This document shows, piece after piece, positions 33,276-42,699 of a stretch of DNA of 64,000 nucleotides. The notes beneath the pieces were generated by a model. It did no database searches. It was not told where the DNA came from and saw nothing but the letters and a program-made list of their open reading frames with translations. A program made the translations under genes and the position numbers. The stretch comes from Occallatibacter riparius (lineage in GTDB: Bacteria; Acidobacteriota; Terriglobia; Terriglobales; Acidobacteriaceae), in the NCBI RefSeq assembly GCF_025264625.1, contig NZ_CP093313.1:3100001-3164000 (forward strand). Reading direction: 5' to 3'. How positions within the stretch are numbered: the stretch's first letter is position 1; every line of letters starts with the position of its first letter.

Positions 33276-34424
33276 ATGTCCCAGTACAAGTACTCGACTC
33301 TCGCCGTGCATGCCGGCTCCGAGCCGGATCCCCTTACCGGCGCCGTCAATGTTCCGCTCTACCTTTCCTCGACGTTCGAGCTCACAGGCGTGGGCACTGA
33401 CCGCGGCTGGGACTACTCCCGTGCCGGCAACCCCACACGCGACCGTCTGGAGACCGCGCTGGCGGCGCTTGAGGGCGGCTTCAGCGGCCACGCCTTCACC
33501 TCCGGCATGGCGGCCATTACTGCCCTGGTCGCACATCTTCATGCCGGCGATCACCTTATCTGTTCGAAGGATGTGTACGGCGGCACTGCCCGCCTGTTCA
33601 ACCAGTTCATCGCGAACTATGGCATCGAGATCGAGTACGTGACCACCGATGTACCGGAAGCGGTCGAGAAGGCTATCAAGCCGAACACGAAGCTGATCCA
33701 CCTGGAGACGCCCTCGAATCCGCTGATGGTGCTGAGCGATATCCGCACCATTTCGGAGATAGCCCACGCGAAGGGTATCGAAGTTTCGGTTGACAACACG
33801 TTCATGTCGCCCTGCCTGCAGAACCCGATTGCTCTGGGGGCCGACATCGTCATGCACTCGACGACCAAGTATTTGAATGGCCACTCCGATGGCATTGGCG
33901 GCGCGCTGATCGGCTCCACGCCTGAGCACAAGGAGCGGCTTATCCTGGTGCAGAAGGCGGCCGGCGGCATCATGTCGCCATTTGAGTGCTTCCTGGTGCT
34001 GCGGGGCATCAAGACCATGCCTCTGCGGATCAAGCAGCACGAGGAGAACGGCCAGGCGGTAGCGGAATATCTCCAACAGCATCCGAAGGTGACGAAGCTG
34101 GCCTATCCCGGCCTGAAGAGCCACCCGCAGTATGACTTGGCGATGAAGCAGCAGAAGGGCTTTGGGTCGATGATGAGCTTCGACATCGGCACGCGCGAGA
34201 ATGCCGCAAAGTTCCTGGGCGCGCTGAAGATCTTCCTCAACGCCGAATCTCTGGGCGGTGTCGAATCGCTCGCTTCGCACTCGGCAACGACCACGCACGG
34301 CTCCGTCTCTGCCGAGGAGCGCGCGGAGATGGGCATCACCGAAGGGCGCATCCGCCTGTCGATCGGTATCGAGGACAAGGAAGACCTCATCGACGACCTC
34401 GATCAGGCACTGGCCGCGGTATAG
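33276..34424 (+). CDS. metB: Cystathionine gamma-synthase / gamma-lyase (PLP-dependent)
   Basis: A 382-residue enzyme of the Cys/Met metabolism PLP family. Visible features are YSRAGNPTRDRLETALAALE, the active-site tyrosine region, VDNTFMSPCLQNPIALGAD, the PLP-binding lysine in HSTTKYLNGHSD (about residue 203), and the C-terminal RLSIGIEDKEDLIDDL. It either joins O-acyl-homoserine with cysteine (MetB) or splits cystathionine (gamma-lyase); the two cannot be told apart by eye, so the symbol is provisional. It is a single gene with a stem-loop after it. Confidence 0.88.
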   Translation: MSQYKYSTLAVHAGSEPDPLTGAVNVPLYLSSTFELTGVGTDRGWDYSRAGNPTRDRLETALAALEGGFSGHAFTSGMAAITALVAHLHAGDHLICSKDVYGGTARLFNQFIANYGIEIEYVTTDVPEAVEKAIKPNTKLIHLETPSNPLMVLSDIRTISEIAHAKGIEVSVDNTFMSPCLQNPIALGADIVMHSTTKYLNGHSDGIGGALIGSTPEHKERLILVQKAAGGIMSPFECFLVLRGIKTMPLRIKQHEENGQAVAEYLQQHPKVTKLAYPGLKSHPQYDLAMKQQKGFGSMMSFDIGTRENAAKFLGALKIFLNAESLGGVESLASHSATTTHGSVSAEERAEMGITEGRIRLSIGIEDKEDLIDDLDQALAAV

Positions 34425-34449
34425 TTCGACAGCGCTGTGTTGAGAATTG

Positions 34450-34472
34450 GGCCGCTCCGGATCGGAGCGGCC
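34450..34472 (+). terminator. Strong stem-loop after cystathionine synthase/lyase gene
   Basis: Perfect 10-bp stem GGCCGCTCCG / CGGAGCGGCC with a 3-base loop, 26 bp after the stop. It is followed by TAACTCGTTTG rather than a clean T-run, so its efficiency as an intrinsic terminator is uncertain. Confidence 0.5.
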
Positions 34473-34668
34473 TAACTCGTTTGTGCCCTACTGCTCTCTG
34501 CGGTTTTCAGGCTAGATGACCCCCGCCCTAATTCCGGTTGCGCAGCGCCTGCAAATTCGAGATAGACTGCTTGCATTCCTTTCTAGTGCAGGGCGGCACC
34601 CGTGTTGTGTCAAAGGCGCGCCGTTTTACGGTGCGTTCTCGGGTACTCACAGGTTGAAGGAGACGGAA

Positions 34669-35229
34669 TTGAGCACGGAGATCAGTTCGCTCAGGCAGGA
34701 CCTTCGGGACGCAGTCGCGTGGCGGCGGATGGACATTGTGATCGAGGTTGGCCTGGTGCTCGGGGCTGTTCTCGGCATGGTGGGAACTGTCGTGGCTTCG
34801 ACGAACATGCGCGCGCTGTTATGGACGATCGATGGCACGGGGCTGATCGTGGCCACCTGCCTGCTAGCTATTCGTGCACTTCGCCACGGAGATGACTGCG
34901 TCGCAGCCGGCTTTCTGGTCTACGCTCTTGGCGAAGCGGTCATGAGTATCGGGAATACCGCAGGAATGCACGGCAGCATCGCGCCATTCCAGGCGGGCGC
35001 CGCATTGTGGGCAACCGGGTTGGTGCTCACTGCTGTGCCCAAGGTGTTCGCCCGCGCGACACGCCTCACCAGTCTGGTCGCAGCGGTTCTGTTCGCGATT
35101 GTGTCAGTACGCGGTGCATTGGGTCAGGAGATTCTGCCCACATCAAGGCCTCTGCCGTTCTTCGCGTATCCATTTCTGGTTCTGACGTTCGCGGGCTGGT
35201 TCTGGCATGTGGCGAGGCGGCATCGGTAG
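34669..35229 (+). CDS. Membrane protein of unknown function
   Basis: A 186-residue protein with a polar coiled N-terminus (STEISSLRQDLRDAVAWRR) and about five to six hydrophobic helices covering the rest, ending in a basic tail. TTG 34669 is chosen because GAAGGAG at 34656-34662 lies just upstream; the frame is open further to 34516 but that part has no signal or good composition. No family is recognised; the number and shortness of the helices suggest a DUF4149- or DoxX-like small membrane protein, without firm support. It converges on the DHA2 exporter. Confidence 0.7.
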   Translation: MSTEISSLRQDLRDAVAWRRMDIVIEVGLVLGAVLGMVGTVVASTNMRALLWTIDGTGLIVATCLLAIRALRHGDDCVAAGFLVYALGEAVMSIGNTAGMHGSIAPFQAGAALWATGLVLTAVPKVFARATRLTSLVAAVLFAIVSVRGALGQEILPTSRPLPFFAYPFLVLTFAGWFWHVARRHR

Positions 35230-35263
35230 TTGAGCGGAAGCGGTCTCAGCTCTTCAGGCCGCT

Positions 35264-36868
35264 TTAGTGGCCCATCGACATGGCGGCGACCTTCTTCGGC
35301 CGCGCCATCAGGAATGGGATGGGCACAAGCACCAGCGTCACCAGTACAAAGATCCAGATCACGTCGACATACGCCAACAGCCGCGCCTGGCGCTGCGCCA
35401 TCATGTAGATCTGCGCGCCAGCGCGCTGCATGGCGTCGACCGCGGAGAGCCCCTGCTGCTGCCACGCGGCCGCGAGCCCTGACCGCATCGCCTCGAAGGG
35501 CCCGCTGCCCGGAGTGGTGTGCGCGCCAAGGAATGCCTGATGCTTCTGCGTCAATCGCGCGAGCAGGGTAGTCATCACGCTGATGCCCACACTGCCGCCC
35601 AGGTTCCTGGACAGGGCCGACATGCCGCTGATCTCGTTGTTCTTGTGCTGCGGAATTCCCGCGTAGCAGAGCGTGTTGATGGGAATGAACAGGAACGGCA
35701 AGCCCAATGCGATGAAAGCACGCCAACTCGCTGCCTGCCAAAAGCTGATCTCTAGTGTGAGGTTCGCCATACGCATCATGCCCAGCGTAGTGATCACAAA
35801 CCCGATCGCCACCAACTTCCGCGGATCAAACTTCGGCGCCATCTTGCCCGCCACCGGAAACAGGAACATCAGAACAAGCGCGCCCGTCGATACGCACATG
35901 CCGGCCTGTCGGGCGCTGTATCCCATCAGTTCCTGTAAGAACTGCGGGATCATGACGGTGGAGGTGTAGAGCGACATTCCCACCATGAACAGAACAAGTT
36001 GCGTCATGCCCACGTTTCGTCGCATGTAGAGGCGCAGATCCAGAATCGGGTGCACCACCACCAGCTGCCGCCAGATGAACAGCCCCAAGGTGACTGCAGC
36101 CACCACCGCGCAGGCGATGATGAAGTTGGAGCTGAACCAGTCGTCTTCCTGGCCTTTGTCGAGCATCACCTGCAAGGCGCCGATGGCCACGATGAGGAGG
36201 CCGAGGCCCCAGCCGTCCACGCCCTCTTTGCGCTTCCGGATATCGGCGAGGTACGGCGGGTCTTCGACCAGCCGGTTGCTCAAATACAGCGAGACGATGC
36301 CGACGGGGATGTTCAGGAAGAAGATCCAGCGCCAGGAGTAGTTGTCGATGATCCAGCCACCGATGGTGGGGCCGATGGCGGGCGCCGTCACCACCGCCAC
36401 GCCGTACATGGCGAAGGCCATGGATCGCTTTTCCGGCCGGAAGGTGTCGGCCAGGATGGCCTGCTCGCTGGGCTGCAGTCCGCCGCCGGCGGCGCCTTGC
36501 AGCACGCGGAAGAAGACGAGGATGCCCAGAGTGGGGGCCAGCCCGCACAGCAGCGAGCACAGCGTGAACAGGAACACGCAGCTCATGTAAAAGCGCTTGC
36601 GTCCGATGCGATTGGCGATCCAGCCCGAGATGGGCAGCACCATGGCGTTGGCTACCAGGTAGCTGGTGAGCACCCACGTGGCCTCATCCTGGCTGGCCGA
36701 GAGCGTTCCGGCAATGTGCTGCATAGCCACGTTGGCGATGGAGCTATCGAGCGCCTCCATGAACGTGGCCAAGGTGACCGTGATGGCAATGGCCCACGGA
36801 TTGGCGCGCGGACGCCAGATGTCGTGAAAGCTGAGGGTCTCCGGTGCTGTGGCCGTTGCCGCTGCCAA
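35264..36868 (-). CDS. DHA2-family (EmrB/QacA-like) MFS drug exporter
   Basis: A 534-residue inner-membrane exporter with 14 predicted helices. Helix 1 LDSSIANVAMQHIAGTL, then TWVLTSYLVANAMVLPISGW, motif-A-like NRIGRKRFYM, RVLQGAAGGGLQPSEQAI and motif-C-like GPTIGGWIIDNYSWRW are present. The C-terminal end carries the family's QGLSAVDAMQRAGAQIYMMA helix and a short basic tail. It stands alone with no adaptor or outer-membrane partner, unlike the copy at 59.8 kb. Substrate unknown. Confidence 0.94.
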   Translation of the reverse strand: MAAATATAPETLSFHDIWRPRANPWAIAITVTLATFMEALDSSIANVAMQHIAGTLSASQDEATWVLTSYLVANAMVLPISGWIANRIGRKRFYMSCVFLFTLCSLLCGLAPTLGILVFFRVLQGAAGGGLQPSEQAILADTFRPEKRSMAFAMYGVAVVTAPAIGPTIGGWIIDNYSWRWIFFLNIPVGIVSLYLSNRLVEDPPYLADIRKRKEGVDGWGLGLLIVAIGALQVMLDKGQEDDWFSSNFIIACAVVAAVTLGLFIWRQLVVVHPILDLRLYMRRNVGMTQLVLFMVGMSLYTSTVMIPQFLQELMGYSARQAGMCVSTGALVLMFLFPVAGKMAPKFDPRKLVAIGFVITTLGMMRMANLTLEISFWQAASWRAFIALGLPFLFIPINTLCYAGIPQHKNNEISGMSALSRNLGGSVGISVMTTLLARLTQKHQAFLGAHTTPGSGPFEAMRSGLAAAWQQQGLSAVDAMQRAGAQIYMMAQRQARLLAYVDVIWIFVLVTLVLVPIPFLMARPKKVAAMSMGH

Positions 36869-36990
36869 AGAACTGCTCCTGAATGTTGATGTGTCGGGAT
36901 CGGTCTGGATTTTGCTCTCTCCAGACTACCGGAAACGGAGCTTCCATGGGCAAGAAGGCCCGACCCGATGTGCCATCCTGAAGAGTGGCC

Positions 36991-37671
36991 ATGAGTGAGA
37001 CACAGAAGCCGATGCTCGTGCTGGGCATCGACACGTGCGGTCCTGCGGGGTCGGTGGCGTTGGCGCGGCTGTCCGGCGGGGGCCTTGAGCTTCTGGGCGA
37101 ATCTGCGATCGAGGGCCGGACGTACTCGGCGACGCTGATTGCTTCGATCGATCAGTTGCTGAAGGCGAACGGGGTGGCACTGAGCTCAATTGGCTGCATT
37201 GTGGTGGTGAGCGGACCTGGGAGTTTTACGGGGGTGCGGATCGGACTGAGCGCAGCCAAGGGGCTTGCTGAAGGCGCTGATCTGAAGGTGGTCGCTGTCT
37301 CGCGCCTCGAAGTGCTGGCGCGCAAGGCCGACGTGCCGGATGCGGCACTGGATGCTCATCGGCATGAGGTTTTTCTTCTGGCTAATGGCGGGGAACTGCT
37401 GGCCGGAGCAGCCGATTTCGCCGGGGTTGATCCTGCTCCTGTGCGGATCGCCGTCTGTGACGATGCTGCTGCTGCGCTGATTGCGGCCGCTTGGCCGGGC
37501 ACTGAACTCCTGCGGGTTGGCCCGCCCACGGCGGGCGATGCCATTTCCGTCGCGCTGCCGCGTATTCAGGCCGGAGATTTCGCCGACGTTCTTCTACTCG
37601 ATGGGCACTACTTGCGGCGTTCCGATGCCGAGATTTTCGGCGATCCGGCCAATGCGGGCGCCCGCAGGTGA
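36991..37671 (+). CDS. tsaB: tRNA t6A biosynthesis protein TsaB
   Basis: A 226-residue ASKHA-fold protein that activates TsaD in the TsaBDE complex. The N-terminus LVLGIDTCGPAGSVAL, the central VVVSGPGSFTGVRIGLSAAK and LAEGADLKVVAVSRLEVLA are the family signatures. The ATG at 36991 is preferred over GTG 36985. The C-terminal half is shortened, as in other bacterial TsaB proteins. rimI follows after 7 bp, the common tsaB-rimI pair. Confidence 0.95.
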   Translation: MSETQKPMLVLGIDTCGPAGSVALARLSGGGLELLGESAIEGRTYSATLIASIDQLLKANGVALSSIGCIVVVSGPGSFTGVRIGLSAAKGLAEGADLKVVAVSRLEVLARKADVPDAALDAHRHEVFLLANGGELLAGAADFAGVDPAPVRIAVCDDAAAALIAAAWPGTELLRVGPPTAGDAISVALPRIQAGDFADVLLLDGHYLRRSDAEIFGDPANAGARR

Positions 37672-37678
37672 GGCGGCT

Positions 37679-38143
37679 GTGAACCAGGAGATCCGCACAC
37701 GGCCGATGGTGGAGGCTGACATTGAGGCCGTGCAGTCGCTTGCTGCCGGGCTGCCAGACGCTCCGGACTGGGACCTAAAGGCGTATACGGGCGCCATTGC
37801 ACGGGCGCGGGTGCAGCAGGGAATCGCGCTTGTGGCAGGAGACTCGGATTCTGACCTATGCGGCTTTGTCGTTGGCGGCCTCGTGATCCCTGAGGCTGAG
37901 ATCGAGTTGATTGCGGTGCGGGGTGAGAGCCAGCGGCAGGGGATCGCCCGGAGGCTGCTCGACGCATTCGCCGGGGAATCGCGGCGGCTGGGCTGCGATA
38001 CGATTCTGCTGGAGGTTCGGCCGTCCAATGCGGGAGCCCGGGCTTTCTATTCGGCGTCAGGATTTGCCGAAACCGGCCGCCGGCCCGCCTACTATGCCGA
38101 TCCGGTCGAAGACGCCATCCTGATGAGCTGGACGATCAAATAA
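37679..38143 (+). CDS. rimI: Ribosomal-protein-alanine N-acetyltransferase RimI-like (GNAT)
   Basis: A 154-residue GNAT enzyme. The acetyl-CoA motif ELIAVRGESQRQGIARRLL (about 80-98), LLEVRPSNAGARAFYSASGF and the RPAYYADPVEDAILMSW ending are typical of RimI, which acetylates the N-terminal Ala of ribosomal protein S18. The GTG start at 37679 lies 7 bp after tsaB, and the two form an operon. The open frame extends upstream through tsaB, but that part is antisense to sense. Confidence 0.92.
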   Translation: MNQEIRTRPMVEADIEAVQSLAAGLPDAPDWDLKAYTGAIARARVQQGIALVAGDSDSDLCGFVVGGLVIPEAEIELIAVRGESQRQGIARRLLDAFAGESRRLGCDTILLEVRPSNAGARAFYSASGFAETGRRPAYYADPVEDAILMSWTIK

Positions 38144-38318
38144 GCGCAAAATGCTCTTTTCCCGAACATCCAGAACGGTTTGCGGGTGACGGCGGTCACG
38201 CTTCTTTGTTCTTCCCACGAAAATCCACAGTTCTAGTTACTTTCGCCAGTCGTTCCCGCTTGCGGAGTCTCACTTCGCGGAGCTATATGTAATTGTTCGA
38301 TGAATTCAAGGAGGGTCT

Positions 38319-38525
38319 ATGGACGAAATTCACGATTCGCTGAGCGAAGAGATTGATCGCCTTCACAACGAACACCGTCGCTACGCTCAGCGGTTGGACG
38401 AATTGATCCAGAAGCCGTACCTCTCCGATGACGAACAACTCGAAGAAGTGCGCCTGAAGAAGCTGAAGCTGCATGCGAAAGACCTGATCTACGCTCTCGA
38501 GCGGCGACACGCGGTCGTAGCGTAG
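38319..38525 (+). CDS. DUF465 (YdcH-like) small helical protein
   Basis: A 68-residue, highly charged, all-helical protein. It shows the DUF465 pattern LSEEIDRLHNEHRRYAQRLD, then YLSDDEQLEEVRLKKLKLHA and KDLIYAL. A near-perfect ribosome-binding site (AAGGAGGG) precedes the ATG. Function of the family is unknown. It stands alone, followed by a CCGCCC/GGGCGG hairpin at 38530-38545 without a T-run. Confidence 0.88.
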   Translation: MDEIHDSLSEEIDRLHNEHRRYAQRLDELIQKPYLSDDEQLEEVRLKKLKLHAKDLIYALERRHAVVA

Positions 38526-38680
38526 CAATCCGCCCACTCGGGCGGCACAGGTTGGTCGTGAAGACGGAGCGACGCGCATGAGGACTCCTGCGGGTGGTCT
38601 TTGCCCGTCGGGTGTCTGGCAGAACCAGCCAGGGCGCGGTCAGTGTGCTCCCCGGGCAACCCTGCGAGCAAGATCAACCG

Positions 38681-38686
38681 TATAAT
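38681..38686 (+). promoter_or_regulatory. Consensus -10 hexamer TATAAT before psd
   Basis: A perfect TATAAT ends 11 bp before the psd start codon; no TTGACA-like -35 is found 16-18 bp upstream. If used, the transcript would have almost no leader. Chance occurrence cannot be excluded. Confidence 0.35.
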
Positions 38687-38697
38687 CGTTAGGACGC

Positions 38698-39321
38698 ATG
38701 GTTCGTGACGGTTACATTTACGGCTTGAGTTTGCTGGCGGTTGCGGTGGTCGTGGGATGGCTCACCGGTGCCTGGGCCTGGGCGATCCTGCCCCTTCTGC
38801 TTGCGGCGTTTTTCCTGTGGTTTTTCCGCGACCCCGAGCGGGCGATCCCGAGCACACCGGGCCTGATCGTGTCTCCCGCCGATGGCCTTGTGACCGAAGC
38901 GGTTACCATCCAGACTCCCGCCGGGGAGCGGAAGCGCGTGAGCATCTTCCTCAACGTATTTGACGTGCACGTGAACCGCGCGCCCATCGCCGGCACTATC
39001 GCCAGCGTGGACTACCAAAAGGGCAAGTACATGAACGCGATGAACCCCACCTGCGCCGAGGTGAATGAGCGTAACATCGTCATTCTGCGGGGTGAGGGTA
39101 TCGAGATTGTTTTCAAGCAGATCGCCGGTCTTCTGGCGCGCCGTATTGTGTTCCCGTACAAGATAGGCGACCGGGTGGAACGCGGCCAGCGCGTGGGCAT
39201 GATGAAGTTCGGTTCGCGGACGGATATCGTGATGCCCGGCGACGCCGAACTCCAGGTCAGGGTGGGCCAGCGCGTCAAGGGCGGCTCCAGCGTGATCGCC
39301 ATCATGGGAGCAAAGCGGTGA
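38698..39321 (+). CDS. psd: Phosphatidylserine decarboxylase proenzyme
   Basis: A 207-residue short-form decarboxylase that makes phosphatidylethanolamine. N-terminal hydrophobic region (about 7-42), [10 protein letters not shown] with a catalytic Asp at about 62, [10 protein letters not shown] with Asp90/His91, and the self-cleavage site Gly172-Ser173 in KFGSRTDIV, which yields the pyruvoyl group. Its stop overlaps the pssA start (GTGA), so both steps of PE synthesis are coupled. The short form is usual for this group. Confidence 0.94.
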   Translation: MVRDGYIYGLSLLAVAVVVGWLTGAWAWAILPLLLAAFFLWFFRDPERAIPSTPGLIVSPADGLVTEAVTIQTPAGERKRVSIFLNVFDVHVNRAPIAGTIASVDYQKGKYMNAMNPTCAEVNERNIVILRGEGIEIVFKQIAGLLARRIVFPYKIGDRVERGQRVGMMKFGSRTDIVMPGDAELQVRVGQRVKGGSSVIAIMGAKR

Positions 39322-40202
39322 ACGGCAACGATCCGGCGGTTCAGGCGCAGAGGAAGGCGCGGCGTCGCCGTGGCATGTACCTGCTGCCGTCGCTGTTTAC
39401 GGTGGGCAATATCGGCGCGGGCTGGATCGCCATCATGAAGACAATCGATGCGATCGGAAACACGGGCAACGCCGGCGCAGATCTCAATTTCGCAGCTCTG
39501 GCCATCCTGTTCGCCATTCCGTTCGACGCTCTCGACGGCCGCATCGCGCGTATGACAAACACCACCAGCGAGTTTGGTAAGGAACTGGATTCGCTGGCCG
39601 ACGCGATCACCTTCGGCCTGGCGCCAAGCCTGCTGGCCTACATCTGGGGTTTTCATTACCTGCCCCCATCGGTCGATCCCGAACTGCGGCAGAACCTGAT
39701 CTACCTGGGCGGATTTGTCTGTTTCCTCTTTCTTATCGGAGGGGTGTCGCGGCTGGCGCGGTTCAACATCAGCCACAACCCTGTTCCGCGTAATCCCGGC
39801 CGGCCTGACCGCAAATACTTCGTCGGCATGCCGATTCCCGCCGCGGCGGGGTTGGTGGCGTCCAGCGTGCATTTCTGCATGGGCTATCCCAACCAGGCGT
39901 GGTGGGTGTCGATCATCTGGCTGGTGCTGGTGGGAATCACCGGATTCCTGATGGTGAGCACCTGGCGCTTCTGGTCGGGCAAGGAGATTAACTTCTCCCG
40001 CAGACATCCGTTCCAGATCCTGCCCTTCATCGCCATTGCGGCGTTTGTCCTGATTCGCTATTCGCAGTTTGCGCTGTTTGCGGGCGCGCTGATTTATATG
40101 TTCTCGGGCATCTGGGCGCGGGCGGCCTATTCCTGGTCGCGGCGTCGCAGGCATCGCTCTCCAGCGGGTCTCGAATCGTCTGATCCGCTCAGTCACTCCT
40201 AA
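39318..40202 (+). CDS. pssA: CDP-diacylglycerol-serine O-phosphatidyltransferase
   Basis: A 294-residue membrane enzyme that makes phosphatidylserine from CDP-diacylglycerol and serine. The CDP-alcohol phosphotransferase motif is clear: [12 protein letters not shown] followed by [16 protein letters not shown] (D-G-A-R-G-D-D order). About seven to eight hydrophobic helices follow. GTG start overlaps the psd stop by four bases. The next gene, the Asd-like protein, begins 21 bp later and is probably in the same operon. Confidence 0.95.
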   Translation: MNGNDPAVQAQRKARRRRGMYLLPSLFTVGNIGAGWIAIMKTIDAIGNTGNAGADLNFAALAILFAIPFDALDGRIARMTNTTSEFGKELDSLADAITFGLAPSLLAYIWGFHYLPPSVDPELRQNLIYLGGFVCFLFLIGGVSRLARFNISHNPVPRNPGRPDRKYFVGMPIPAAAGLVASSVHFCMGYPNQAWWVSIIWLVLVGITGFLMVSTWRFWSGKEINFSRRHPFQILPFIAIAAFVLIRYSQFALFAGALIYMFSGIWARAAYSWSRRRRHRSPAGLESSDPLSHS

Positions 40203-40223
40203 ACGCTGTTGTGAAGGATTCAC

Positions 40224-41246
40224 GTGTACAAGATTGCGATTGTCGGCGCGTCCAACTTGCTGGGGAAGGAACTGAAGGATGCCATCTCAGAGTCAACCCT
40301 TGCAGCGGCCACATTCACCCTGCTCGATGACGAGGCGGGGCAGGGGCAACTCGACCAGGTAGGCGACGAGATCACGTTTGTGCAGGCCATCAGCCTGGAC
40401 GCGTTTGAGAAGGTCGACTTTACGTTCTTCTGCGGATCGGCTGACCTGACGCGCAGGTACTGGAAGAATGCTTTACAGGCCGGCTCCACGGTTCTGGACC
40501 TCTCGGGCGTGCTGGACCAGGAGCCGGGCGTGCTGATTCGCGCGCCGTGGCTGGCCGAGAACGAGGTCGCGGCGGATCTGTTCACGCCCGCGGTGGTTCC
40601 CGCGCACCCCGCTGCGCTGGCTCTTGCTCTGTTGCTAGAGCGGCTCAAGACCGCGGTGCCGCGCTTCATCGCCGCCACTCTCATGGCGCCTGCCAGCGAG
40701 TTCGGCCGCGAGGCGATGGATGAACTGCATCAGCAGACCGTTAATCTGCTCAGCTTCCAGAGCCTGCCCAAGGCATTCTATGACGCTCAGACCGCGTACA
40801 ACCTGCTGGCCGGGATGGGGGAGAGCGCGCAAGTCAGCTTGTCGGCGCTGGAGGCACGCATCCGTCAGCACTACCAAGCGCTGGGAGAGGGTAGGTTGCC
40901 GTCCCTGGCTCTGCAGGCGATTGCCGCGCCGGTCTTCCACGGGCACACCTTCTCCATTGCGATCGAACTTGAGCGGGAGATGGAGATCGCTGCGCTGGAA
41001 GAGGCGCTGAGCGGCGATCACGTGGACCTGGTGCTTGAGGACACGGATTCGCCGTCGAACCTGGCCGCCACCGGCCAGAACGATGTTCTGGTTCGCTTAA
41101 GGCCTGTGCTGGAGGGACGCAATCCAACGCGGGTGACGCGGTTCTGGCTCTGGGCTGCATCGGACAACCTGCGGCTCTACGCTCAGAATGCAGTGGAGTG
41201 CGCGCTGGAACTGCGGCGGCTACGGCCACAGGGAACGGTGCAGTAG
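40224..41246 (+). CDS. Aspartate-semialdehyde-dehydrogenase-like protein lacking the catalytic cysteine
   Basis: A 340-residue protein with the Asd fold: N-terminal Rossmann segment MYKIAIVGASNLLGKEL, LDLSGVL, and APVFHGHTFSIAIELE, which keeps the GHT of the active-site region. Where Asd enzymes have the catalytic Cys in a PNCST-like motif, this protein has PAHPA (residues 126-130), so it cannot act as a normal semialdehyde dehydrogenase. It resembles the USG-1 type paralogue group. GTG start 21 bp after pssA. A scaffold or regulatory function is possible; unknown. Confidence 0.82.
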   Translation: MYKIAIVGASNLLGKELKDAISESTLAAATFTLLDDEAGQGQLDQVGDEITFVQAISLDAFEKVDFTFFCGSADLTRRYWKNALQAGSTVLDLSGVLDQEPGVLIRAPWLAENEVAADLFTPAVVPAHPAALALALLLERLKTAVPRFIAATLMAPASEFGREAMDELHQQTVNLLSFQSLPKAFYDAQTAYNLLAGMGESAQVSLSALEARIRQHYQALGEGRLPSLALQAIAAPVFHGHTFSIAIELEREMEIAALEEALSGDHVDLVLEDTDSPSNLAATGQNDVLVRLRPVLEGRNPTRVTRFWLWAASDNLRLYAQNAVECALELRRLRPQGTVQ

Positions 41247-41249
41247 GGG

Positions 41250-42416
41250 CTACCGCGCGTTCAAATCCGCCCAGGTCTGCTCGATGAAGTTATCCGTCAT
41301 GCCGGCAATGTAGTCCGTCACGGTGCGTGCAAGGCCCTCCGCTGGGATCAGCGAGCGGTGATCTTCGGGCAGCAGATCCGGATCAGCCATGAAGCGCGCG
41401 AACAGCCCCTCCACAACCTGCTCGGCGTGCGCGTGGACTTCTTCCATGCCGGGTGAGTTGTAGAGGCAGTCATACAGAAATCTCTTCGCAGCGGCTCGCT
41501 TCTCTTCCATCCCAGGGCTGAACACCGCCAGCCGGCCAGAGGCACGGCGAACGTCTTCGAGCGTCGAAATCCCCGTGTAGTCGATGCGCTTGTGGACCTC
41601 GCGCATCAGGTCGGTGACCAGCGCATTCAGCATGCGCCGGATGGCTTCGCTGGATGTGAGCCGCGGCCTGGCCGTGGGATGCTGCGCAACCGACACATCG
41701 TGGCAGCTTCGAAAGAGAGGCACGGATTCGCGCACCTGCTCAAGCTGAAGAATTCCCGAGTCGAGCCCATCGTCGAGATCGGCGGTGAGATAAGCGATCT
41801 CGTCGGCGAGATCAATGAGCTGCGCTTCAAGGGGAGGGAACTTGTTGAGGAAGTACTCGGCCAATTCCGGATGCGCGGCAGCTGTATAGTCGCGCGAATG
41901 CTTGATGATGCCTTCCCTCACACCGAGCGTGAGATTCAGGCCGCGGAATGCAGGGTAGCGCTCTTCAAACCACGTGACGATGCGCAGGGCGTGCAGGTTG
42001 TGATCGAAGCCCAGGCCGTGCGCCTTGAGGGAGCGGTCCAATGCCTTCTCACCGGCGTGGCCAAAGGGCGGGTGGCCGATGTCGTGCACGAGCGCGAGCG
42101 CCTCGGTGAGCGGCACATTCAGGCCGAGCGCCGTTGCCAGCGTTCGGGCGATCTGAGTGACTTCGAGCGTGTGCGTGAGGCGGCTGCGGAAGTGATCGGT
42201 GGCGCGATCGCCGGGCAGGCGGGTGAACACCTGGGTTTTTCCCGCGAGGCGGCGAAAGGCGCGCGCATGCAGCACGCGGGCGCCGTCGCGGGCGAAGGAG
42301 GTGCGATAAGGGTGAGGCGGCTCCGCGTGTGTGCGCTCCGTGAGGGGACCGCCGTCCTGGACCGCCACGCCCGGCGGCAGATGGTTCATACGCTTTGAGT
42401 CGCCGCTCATGTTCAC
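41250..42416 (-). CDS. dgt: Deoxyguanosinetriphosphate triphosphohydrolase (dGTPase)
   Basis: A 388-residue HD-domain enzyme that hydrolyses dNTP to deoxynucleoside and triphosphate. The metal-binding His and His-Asp are in SRLTHTLEVTQIART and LALVHDIGHPPFGHAGE, with the distal Asp in DLADEIAYLTADLDDGLD. The N-terminal RTSFARDGARVLHARAFRRL and KTQVFTRLPGDRATDHFRSR are typical of the class 2 dGTPase family. It converges on the Asd-like gene with only 3 bp between stops. Confidence 0.95.
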   Translation of the reverse strand: MNMSGDSKRMNHLPPGVAVQDGGPLTERTHAEPPHPYRTSFARDGARVLHARAFRRLAGKTQVFTRLPGDRATDHFRSRLTHTLEVTQIARTLATALGLNVPLTEALALVHDIGHPPFGHAGEKALDRSLKAHGLGFDHNLHALRIVTWFEERYPAFRGLNLTLGVREGIIKHSRDYTAAAHPELAEYFLNKFPPLEAQLIDLADEIAYLTADLDDGLDSGILQLEQVRESVPLFRSCHDVSVAQHPTARPRLTSSEAIRRMLNALVTDLMREVHKRIDYTGISTLEDVRRASGRLAVFSPGMEEKRAAAKRFLYDCLYNSPGMEEVHAHAEQVVEGLFARFMADPDLLPEDHRSLIPAEGLARTVTDYIAGMTDNFIEQTWADLNAR

Positions 42417-42633
42417 GTCTGGTTATACCGCAACCGGGAGGGCGATGCAGTCCCGTTGGGCACTCCGACGGGGTTTCGGTGTCAAAAAAACGGCGTGCCG
42501 AGGGCCTTTCCACAATGCGAAAGCACGTGCGCGCCATCACCATGTGCTCGCCCGCCGAACTGCTATAAACTGCTCATGCAGTTTGCGATGGACAACGTTT
42601 ACGGCATGGAGCAATAATCCTGCCGGAAATTTT

Positions 42634-42666
42634 CGGGGCCGTTTACGTCTCCTGCGTGCGGCCCCG
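42634..42666 (+). promoter_or_regulatory. Stem-loop in the leader of the sugar-binding lipoprotein gene
   Basis: A perfect 8-bp stem CGGGGCCG / CGGCCCCG with a 17-base loop (inner ACG/CGT pairs) lies 33 bp before the start codon, followed by ATGCCGTTTTCCCG. It could protect or regulate the leader, or be a weak terminator for an upstream transcript. No known riboswitch pattern was recognised. Confidence 0.4.
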
Positions 42667-42699
42667 ATGCCGTTTTCCCGACTGGACCGGAGGGCAAGA

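Noticed and set aside
34516..34668. 51-codon extension of the membrane protein at 34669
   Set aside because: No ribosome-binding site or hydrophobic segment, while TTG 34669 has GAAGGAG just upstream.
42331..42699. In-frame N-terminal extension of the sugar-binding lipoprotein
   Set aside because: Overlaps dgt on the other strand and would place the lipobox far inside the protein; ATG 42700 has a good ribosome-binding site.
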